Source: a bacterium (GTDB lineage Bacteria > 4484-113 > JAGGVC01). From it: 13,272 bases of DNA. Shown piece after piece: positions 1 through 8,263 of the stretch (the first letter of the stretch is position 1; each line of letters begins with the position of its first letter). Made by a program: the position numbers and the translations under genes. Below the pieces are notes generated by a model. The model ran no database searches and was not told the DNA's origin. It saw nothing but the letters and a program-made list of their open reading frames with translations. The stretch spans positions 1-13,272 of the forward strand of contig JABRWB010000064.1 in NCBI GenBank assembly GCA_039961635.1, in the 5' to 3' direction.

Positions 1-2
1 CC

Positions 3-1841
3 GTCTCGCCGATTTCGGGAATGGAAGAACAGCAGGTTACATTCACCGCGTCAGTTACCGGCACGCAGCCGATTGGCTATTCGTGGGACTTCGGGGGGGG
101 GGCGGAGCCTGCAACGTCATCCGATGAATCTCCCGTCGTCGTTCTGGGCGCGGCGGGGGAGTATTCCTGCTGGCTCACAGTAACCAATTCCGCGGGCGAG
201 GCGTCGTTTCCGTTCTCGCTAACCGTCACGCCGTACAACGAGCAGCCCGTTGCGCTTCTGTACATTTCGCCGTCATCCGGCAAAGTTCCGCTTGAAGTAT
301 CGCTCGACTCGCGGGGAAGCTACGATCCCGACGGGACGATTGCGAATTTCCAGTTCGACTTGGACGGGGACGGGACGTTCGAGACGGACAACGGCGGATA
401 CGGATTCGTCCAGCACACGTACGAAGCCGAGGGATCGCTTATTCTCGCGGTGCGCGTGACGGACAACGAAGGCGCTGCCGCGACCTCGACGAAGCAGATC
501 ACGCTTCTGCCGAATACGGGCGATAACCTGCCGCCCGTCGCGGCTCTCACCGCGAGCACGCTTGAAGGGGATGCGCCGCTTTTGGTTTCGTTCGACGCGT
601 CAGCAAGCTTCGATCCGGACGGGACGATTGTCGGCTACGACTGGAACTTCGACGGCGGGCTTTGGGATTTGGAAGGCGTCGGCCCGGTTCAGGAGCACAC
701 GTACACCGTGCCGTATCCGACGACGACCGCGACTGTGAAGGTGTGGGACTCGGAAGGCGCGAGCACGGAGAAGAGCGTTCTGTTAAGTGTTAAAGGCTTT
801 CACCTGAGCTTTGTGGCGCAAACATCTGGAATAGAAGCCAAAGATGTGAGCCTGTACGATGTTGGCGGCCTTCCCGCCATCGCATATTACGACCACACCA
901 ACTTCGCGCTCAAATATGTCCGGGCGTTGAATGAGCGGGGAACAAGCTGGACAAACTCCTCGATTTTGGATTCAGGCGAGAATATTGCCGGCGACTTGAG
1001 CTTGGCGATGATTGGCGGAAATCCGGCAGTCGCATATTACGACGAACCAAACGGGGACTTGAAGTACGCCGCCGCGCAGAACTCGACGGGAACGATTTGG
1101 AACGAACCCGTAGTCGTTGATTCGGACCTGGACTCGGGCAGGAAATGCGTGCTGCTGCAATTGGCAAACGGTAATCCGGGCATTTTTTATTACAAAGCTG
1201 ACGCGTCGTCCGGTTCGTTGATGTTCGTCGCGGCGGAATCGCCGGACGGCAGTTTTTGGGGCACTCCTGTAGTGGTTGACGATCAGGGAAAACCGGGCTA
1301 CAGCGGGATTGCCGGGGTAATATTGGCCGATGGCATTATATCGGTCGCTTACGTAGACTTCGCATCCAAGGAACTCAGATTTGCAAAATCATTTGATGCC
1401 GCGTGCACTGAATGGGTATTAATCGGGCCAATCGCGAATGATTCACGCACAGTCGTAGCGGGGCTTTGGAACGACCGTTTATTTTGCGCATACAGTTCAT
1501 TTCAGGGGCAGGACCTGTTTTTTCTGTATTCTAACGACGGTTCCGGGGAAAGTTGGATCATGCCGCAAAAATTGGACGACGCCAACGTGAATAAGGGGCC
1601 CTGTATAATTGCCAGTGCGGATCGAATTTTGCTTCCCTATCAGCGAGGTCCGATTGGCGGTGAATACAACCCAGTTGGAGTTGTTTATTTTGCATCGCCT
1701 TCAGGGCTTCCCCTTCAGTGGAGTGAACTAGTGCAGATCAGCCCTGCATCGGTTCTTGAAATAAAGGCTTCTTTGATTGACAATTCGCCCGCAATCACTT
1801 ACGGAATGACCGGAGGCATTTACTACTGCAGCTACTACTGA
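3..1841 (+). CDS. Partial secreted surface protein: three PKD domains plus about seven propeller-like repeats
   Basis: The reading frame is open to the left edge, with no stop in codons from base 3. The residues before the first ATG (base 21) already belong to a PKD fold, so the true start lies outside the window. PKD-type Ig-like domains occupy roughly bases 3-240, 255-490 and 535-790; each shows the family's DPDG or WDF core (WDFGGG, SYDPDGT, SFDPDGT) and a closing TVTN/RVTDNEG/VKVWDSEG strand. From about 800 to the stop there are about seven related units at roughly 150-base intervals, with core patterns such as PAIAYYD...LKY, PAVAYYD...LKYA, GIFYYK and ISVAYVD. This suggests a seven-bladed beta-propeller. 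PKD and such propellers are usual in extracellular adhesins and binding proteins; ligand and function here are unknown. There is no C-terminal sorting signal or membrane segment. The propeller part is visibly less GC-rich than the PKD part. Bases 93-102 are a run of ten G inside the first PKD domain. Confidence 0.85.
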   Translation, partial: VSPISGMEEQQVTFTASVTGTQPIGYSWDFGGGAEPATSSDESPVVVLGAAGEYSCWLTVTNSAGEASFPFSLTVTPYNEQPVALLYISPSSGKVPLEVSLDSRGSYDPDGTIANFQFDLDGDGTFETDNGGYGFVQHTYEAEGSLILAVRVTDNEGAAATSTKQITLLPNTGDNLPPVAALTASTLEGDAPLLVSFDASASFDPDGTIVGYDWNFDGGLWDLEGVGPVQEHTYTVPYPTTTATVKVWDSEGASTEKSVLLSVKGFHLSFVAQTSGIEAKDVSLYDVGGLPAIAYYDHTNFALKYVRALNERGTSWTNSSILDSGENIAGDLSLAMIGGNPAVAYYDEPNGDLKYAAAQNSTGTIWNEPVVVDSDLDSGRKCVLLQLANGNPGIFYYKADASSGSLMFVAAESPDGSFWGTPVVVDDQGKPGYSGIAGVILADGIISVAYVDFASKELRFAKSFDAACTEWVLIGPIANDSRTVVAGLWNDRLFCAYSSFQGQDLFFLYSNDGSGESWIMPQKLDDANVNKGPCIIASADRILLPYQRGPIGGEYNPVGVVYFASPSGLPLQWSELVQISPASVLEIKASLIDNSPAITYGMTGGIYYCSYY

Positions 1842-1862
1842 CATTGTGTGGATTTTTTCCCA

Positions 1863-1882
1863 GGCATGCGGTCGAACATGCC
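1863..1882 (+). other. Short hairpin between surface protein gene and next gene
   Basis: GGCATG (1863-1868) and CATGCC (1877-1882) form a perfect 6-bp stem with an 8-base loop, 21 bases after the surface-protein stop. No T-run follows, so it is not a convincing terminator. It could be an attenuating or stabilising hairpin, or chance. Confidence 0.2.
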
Positions 1883-1920
1883 ATTGTCAGACCAAATCTC
1901 AGCAAAAGGAGGTAAGCAAA

Positions 1921-2283
1921 ATGGCGGAAATCTTAAAAGCCACAACCACCGAAGTAGTTCTCAATGAAGACGGCGGCGACATAGACTTCCGGGTTGAAGG
2001 CGACACCCATGCGGCCATTATTTTTGCCGATGCCGGCAACGATAAGGTGCTTCTGGGTGCAGACGTCGTCTCAGTATTGGATGCCCGTGTCACTTGCAGG
2101 CAAACCAGCACAACCGCGGCAATTCCAGTTCTGGAGCTTAGCCAAAGCGACACGGACCAGCCCTTCATCAAATTCTCGGGCGGTACTTTATACACCGGTA
2201 AGGTGCCAGTGGACGAGTACATCCTGGTGGAGTGGGCCGGTCAAGCAAATCCAAGGTACCTTCAACTCAACGAGGATCCGTAG
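1921..2283 (+). CDS. Small phage-virion/tail-fibre-like structural protein
   Basis: This is a 120-residue protein. The start is set by a strong SD, AAAGGAGG, about 8 bases before the ATG at 1921; an in-frame earlier start at 1846 has no ribosome site and adds an unrelated N-terminus. Residues about 12-43 (VVLNEDGGDIDFRVEGDT, then a FADAGNDKV stretch) match a pattern I know from phage and prophage structural/tail-fibre proteins (VxxNExxxDxDFRVEGDT...FVDAxxDKVGIG). The later PVLELSQSDTDQPFIKFSG and the C-terminal EYILVEWAG...RYLQL fit the same family of virion-surface modules. No signal peptide or membrane segment is seen. It lies 79 bases after the PKD/propeller gene and upstream of another small gene, so the three may be co-transcribed. 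No capsid, tail, portal or integrase gene is visible, so this is either a domesticated module or a fragment of phage cargo. The family resemblance is from memory and was not searched. Confidence 0.7.
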   Translation: MAEILKATTTEVVLNEDGGDIDFRVEGDTHAAIIFADAGNDKVLLGADVVSVLDARVTCRQTSTTAAIPVLELSQSDTDQPFIKFSGGTLYTGKVPVDEYILVEWAGQANPRYLQLNEDP

Positions 2284-2385
2284 ATGTCTTTATGGATTTC
2301 GGCGGGCAGCGGCTGTTAAAGCAGCATTGCAGTCTTTTCTCGCTAAGTGAATTGCGATTTGCCTTTTAGAGGAGGTTTCCAATTG

Positions 2386-2589
2386 ATGAGTTATATCCGG
2401 CTGGCGGACGACAAACTGGTTTTTGCAAGGAATGCAGGAGATAAAATTGTCGAAGTGGAATACTTCGAACGCGCTTGCACGTTTCGCCTTCCTTACGAGG
2501 TGATTGCGGCATTGTCCGAAATTGCCGGTCCCAAACTGACAATTGTGAAAGGCACTCCGTCGAAAAGCAGCGACAAGGAGCAATCTTGA
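2386..2589 (+). CDS. Small hypothetical protein (67 aa)
   Basis: I do not recognise this 67-residue protein (begins MSYIRLADDKLVFARNAGDK). A strong SD, GAGGAGG at 2369-2375, sits 10 bases before ATG 2386; TTG at 2383 is the alternative. An in-frame GTG at 2347 would place the SD inside the gene, so it is not preferred. The protein looks soluble, with alternating short beta-like stretches and a charged, lysine- and serine-rich C-terminus; there is no signal peptide or membrane helix. It follows the phage-structural-like gene by about 100 bases on the same strand, and a hairpin cluster starts directly after its stop. It is probably the last gene of this unit. Function unknown. Confidence 0.6.
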   Translation: MSYIRLADDKLVFARNAGDKIVEVEYFERACTFRLPYEVIAALSEIAGPKLTIVKGTPSKSSDKEQS

Positions 2590-2630
2590 AGCGACTAATA
2601 ATCGCTTGCAGATTCCTGCAATTAGTCGTT
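2590..2630 (+). other. Bulged hairpin directly after the small gene
   Basis: AGCGACTAAT (2590-2599) pairs with ATTAGTCGTT (2621-2630) with one G-T wobble. Inside, TGCAG (2607-2611) pairs with CTGCA (2616-2620) around an ATTC loop. The inner stem abuts the outer stem on its 3' side and leaves a 7-base bulge on the 5' side. It begins on the base after the stop codon. No T-run follows, so it may protect the 3' end of the transcript or act with the next hairpin in termination. Confidence 0.45.
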
Positions 2631-2639
2631 AGAACGAAA

Positions 2640-2675
2640 GGGCGGGGAAGCATATCTTCCCCGCCCCTGCATTTT
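2640..2675 (+). terminator. Likely intrinsic terminator for the small-gene unit
   Basis: A perfect 11-bp GC-rich stem, GGGCGGGGAAG (2640-2650) with CTTCCCCGCCC (2656-2666), has a 5-base loop (CATAT). It is followed by CTGCATTTT, a weak T-run on the plus strand. The minus strand has TTTCGTTCT after the same stem, so it could work in both directions between the convergent plus-strand genes and nrdJ. Confidence 0.6.
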
Positions 2676-2737
2676 AGTGGCTTGTGCTAATTCCAAGTTT
2701 TCGCAGAAATACCTCCCCCCTCCCCCCCCTGCGCGCG

Positions 2738-2764
2738 AAAAAAGGGGCTCCTTTCGGAGCCCCC
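2738..2764 (-). terminator. Intrinsic terminator of nrdJ
   Basis: Read on the minus strand, an 8-bp stem GGGGCTCC/GGAGCCCC (2756-2763 with 2744-2751) with a GAAA tetraloop is followed by TTTTTT (complement of 2738-2743). It lies about 50 bases after the nrdJ stop codon. This is the textbook form of a rho-independent terminator. Confidence 0.85.
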
Positions 2765-2812
2765 GGTGGTATGGGGTAAAGGCGGAGGAACGGCGGTCGC
2801 CGGAGTGTGTGG

Positions 2813-5551
<2,739 letters not shown>

Positions 5552-6039
5552 TCCACTACCTCCTTTGCTTCGCAACGGGGAGCCTGCGGAGGCGGCCCTT
5601 AACAGGACTTCCCACAACTTCCAACAATAAACTTACAACTTTCGAACCGGCGCAAAACCGGGCGGTTAATAAATTATCCGCATGGAATTTGTGCCGGTAT
5701 TTACTACGCTTATATGAGAAACAAGTTACCAACATTCACAAACATTTCAAAGGTACGCTGGCGGCGCAACTTATCAACAAATCCACACGCCGGTTAAGCA
5801 AATGTGGACAAAATGTTAGTAACCCTGTTGAAAACTACCCTTCCGCATCCCCACAAAGCGGAAAATCGGACGACTTATAGCACGATTTTCGGCGCTTTGC
5901 AATAGCCGCACGCGCCTCCACATGGTCAATTACCCCTCTTATTTGCAATTTATCGGGCTTTTTCCGGAAATGATCGCGGGCGGCGCCTTCGGGGTATAAT
6001 CCATTCCTGCCCTTGCGGCTTGAAAGGATGGATCGGGCC
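5552..6039. promoter_or_regulatory. Long divergent intergenic region between nrdJ and the TPR gene
   Basis: These 488 bases hold no convincing gene; frames across them are short and lack SD sites. The middle (about 5610-5830) is AT-richer than the flanking genes. It contains three 9-mers one mismatch from the DnaA box TTWTNCACA: TTATCAACA (5771-5779, plus), TTGTCCACA (5811-5803, minus) and TTTTCAACA (5834-5826, minus). It also has a direct repeat ACAACTT at 5614-5620 and 5635-5641, exactly 21 bases apart. GCCTGCGGAGGC (5582-5593) can form a small hairpin in the nrdJ leader. I looked for a cobalamin riboswitch (B12 box) and an NrdR-type palindrome upstream of nrdJ and did not recognise either. 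The nrdJ promoter must lie here, but I cannot place it firmly. Confidence 0.5.
5995..6000 (+). promoter_or_regulatory. Candidate -10 box for the TPR gene
   Basis: A perfect TATAAT sits 40 bases before the chosen ATG (6040), giving a short leader of about 30 bases. No good -35 hexamer lies 16-18 bases upstream (TGATCG region). GAAAGGA at 6022-6028 then serves as ribosome site. Confidence 0.45.
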
Positions 6040-8205
6040 ATGCCTAACCGGCGTATTACCTTTGCTTTCGCGATTTGGACAATCGCGGCGATTTTGCTGT
6101 TTTTTCCCCGCGCGGCGGCCGCCGGCGAAGCGGTAGGCTCGGTCCGCGGCAGGATCGTAAATGAGGCGGGAATCGGCTTAACGGGCGTTAGGATTTCAAT
6201 CCTGATTGACGGAGTCCTGTTCTCCGAAACCGTCACGGACGAGAACGGCGCCTACACCCTCGAAGCGCCCCTCGGCCGGCGCAGCTTTCAATGGCTTCCC
6301 GGATACAGCATCTTCGGCGGATTCAAGTCGAAAACCCAGTCCAAAATGGACATTAGAATGACCGAAGCCGATATCGTCGCCGGCGAAACGGCAAAACCGC
6401 TGTTCAATGGAGCCGTTCCGGTTTACTTTTCGGATCTGAACCGGTACGCGGTTTACCTTTGCGAAATCGTCGTTCCTTCGGAAGGTAGCTCGTATTGGCG
6501 CGATCCGGGCTATTTCAGCGTGGGCGAAGTAAAGGCCTCGCCGTCCACCGCCCGAGAAGGACATGAAATCGTGTTCGAAGTGCCGGTGATGCTGCCGCCG
6601 CACCGCGAGATGGTCGAAAGTCTGCGCGTGGTTTTTTCGGGCGGGATGTTCAAAGAAGGCCGCGCGAAAGCGTTCGACGACGGCAAGGCACCCGACCGCG
6701 TCAGGGGGGACGGGATTTACACGCTTGTGTACAAGGTTCCCGAAAAAGGGCCATTCGGATTTTTCGTCGTGTCGGCCAGCGTGCTGCTGCCGGAGCTCTC
6801 CGCGCGGTTCGAGCCGGGAGCAGCCTGGCCGCTTATGTTCTCCGAGACGGAAACGTCCGAAGCCGGCGGACACTACGAGAAAATCACCCAGGTCTATTCG
6901 CTCGGCGGAACCGAAACAGGCCTCGCGGCCGAGTGGTATTACTTCCTCGATCCTGACGACAAGCTGTACTGGCTGGAGCAGTCCTACAAAAACGCGGCCA
7001 AAGCGTACACGAAGGAGCGCTGGTACGAGATGTTCGCCCGCGGCACTCTCGACCGAAAATCCGCCGGAGTGTTCATCTGCCGCGGGATGGTGGAGCAAGG
7101 CGCGGCGACCTACCTTGCAAGCCTCATCCGGCATTACGAGGCGGGCGAGTTCGAGCTTGCGGAAAAGAAACTCGAGCAGGCAAAGTCCAAAGCTCCCGAT
7201 TACGAATCCATTCCGCTTTGGGAATCCAAGCTTTGCGAGGCGAAGGGCGACCTTGACGGCGCGATAGCCGCGCTTGAAGACTCCAAGGCGCTGAAGCGAG
7301 ATGCGTACCTTGGCGTGGTTTTGGCGGAGCTTTACCGCAAGGCCGGGCGCGAGCGTGAAGCGGTGAACGCATACGCCGCCGCATACAACGCGACGAACGA
7401 TCCGCAGGTTTTGCGCACGCTTGCGCATTACCTGTTCGAGCAGGGGGCTTACTCGTCCGCGCAGCGCGCGTTCGACTCGCTCAAGTACTACGCGATGGCG
7501 CTTCCCTACCGGTACGATTTCCTGATGGACGGCGATTACGATTTCGAGGCGCGGTTCCGGAACGCGCCCAGCCGCGGTGAGAAGGCGCTCTTCGCGGATT
7601 TCGCCCCCCCCGGTGACGCGTGGCAGGAGGACTTGTTCGAGGAGGCGTTCATCTTCGGCAGCCTCGCCGGATGGAAGGCCGCGGAGGGAAGGGTACGCGA
7701 AAAAGACCTGAAGCCCGGCCAATTGAAGAAATACTCGGTGATGCTTAGGCTGTCCGGCGATCTCGACAAGGCCGCGGAAATCGCCGCGATGATTCCGGAC
7801 GCGGGCGGGATGTTCGAGCAAGGCCTCGTCGCGCTGGAGCAAGCGATGGCGGAGGAAGACGAAAGCGCCAAAGCTCACCTGCTGGCCCGCGCGCAGGAAT
7901 TGCTGGAAAACGCGGCGAACGACGATTTGGAAAACGCGGATTACTCGTACGCCCTGGCGCTGGCCCGGTATTTATCCGGAGACCGGAGCCGCGCGAAAGC
8001 CGAGATCGCGCACACGGTCGAGCTCGATCCCCGGCACCAGGAGGCGCGGTTCCTTGCGGCGAGAATTTACGAGGAATCGGGAGAACTGGAAGAGGCGCTG
8101 AAGCACTGGCAGTGGTTCACCGACGAGGAGCCGGAAGGCGTGACCAAGATACTCGCAGGCGAAAAAGTCGCGGAGCTGAAGGCGCTGCTGCACCCGGACG
8201 AATAG
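6040..8205 (+). CDS. Secreted protein: carboxypeptidase-regulatory-like domain plus TPR repeats
   Basis: The start is ATG 6040 (721 residues), with GAAAGGA about 11 bases upstream; in-frame TTG 6013 and ATG 6028 would put the ribosome site inside or against the start. Residues 1-28 form a Sec-type signal peptide: two Arg, a hydrophobic core, and an Ala-rich cleavage zone ending near residue 28. Residues about 32-107 are a CarboxypepD_reg-like beta-sandwich (SVRGRIVNEAGIGLTGVRIS, then TDENGAYTLEAPLG). Around 160-255 is a second beta-sandwich carrying DDGKAPDRVRGDGIYT, a motif common in secreted Ig-like domains (DDG...GDGxYT). From about 355 to the end there are helical TPR-type repeats, such as YEAGEFELAEKKLEQAKSKA, the AELYRKAGREREAVNAYAAA block and ALARYLSGDRSRAKAEIAHT. 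TPRs bind proteins, so this is likely a periplasmic or cell-surface scaffold. There is no enzyme motif. It is monocistronic, convergent with the WYL regulator gene 58 bases on, and I see no strong terminator between them. Confidence 0.85.
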   Translation: MPNRRITFAFAIWTIAAILLFFPRAAAAGEAVGSVRGRIVNEAGIGLTGVRISILIDGVLFSETVTDENGAYTLEAPLGRRSFQWLPGYSIFGGFKSKTQSKMDIRMTEADIVAGETAKPLFNGAVPVYFSDLNRYAVYLCEIVVPSEGSSYWRDPGYFSVGEVKASPSTAREGHEIVFEVPVMLPPHREMVESLRVVFSGGMFKEGRAKAFDDGKAPDRVRGDGIYTLVYKVPEKGPFGFFVVSASVLLPELSARFEPGAAWPLMFSETETSEAGGHYEKITQVYSLGGTETGLAAEWYYFLDPDDKLYWLEQSYKNAAKAYTKERWYEMFARGTLDRKSAGVFICRGMVEQGAATYLASLIRHYEAGEFELAEKKLEQAKSKAPDYESIPLWESKLCEAKGDLDGAIAALEDSKALKRDAYLGVVLAELYRKAGREREAVNAYAAAYNATNDPQVLRTLAHYLFEQGAYSSAQRAFDSLKYYAMALPYRYDFLMDGDYDFEARFRNAPSRGEKALFADFAPPGDAWQEDLFEEAFIFGSLAGWKAAEGRVREKDLKPGQLKKYSVMLRLSGDLDKAAEIAAMIPDAGGMFEQGLVALEQAMAEEDESAKAHLLARAQELLENAANDDLENADYSYALALARYLSGDRSRAKAEIAHTVELDPRHQEARFLAARIYEESGELEEALKHWQWFTDEEPEGVTKILAGEKVAELKALLHPDE

Positions 8206-8263
8206 CAAATTCGCCAGCGGCCGCAGAGCATTAAAAAGTCAAGCCGGTATCAGGCCGGGCGAT

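Noticed and set aside
1-2600. Diversity-generating retroelement next to the surface and phage-like genes
   Set aside because: No reverse transcriptase, no template/variable repeat pair and no C-type lectin domain in the window.
2711-2730. C-rich run as a functional element
   Set aside because: A simple homopolymer stretch in the nrdJ 3' flank beyond the terminator; no structure or motif around it.
6196-7878. Minus-strand open frame of about 560 codons opposite the TPR gene
   Set aside because: The plus-strand gene has a signal peptide, domains and TPR repeats; the antisense frame has shadow-type composition and no SD.
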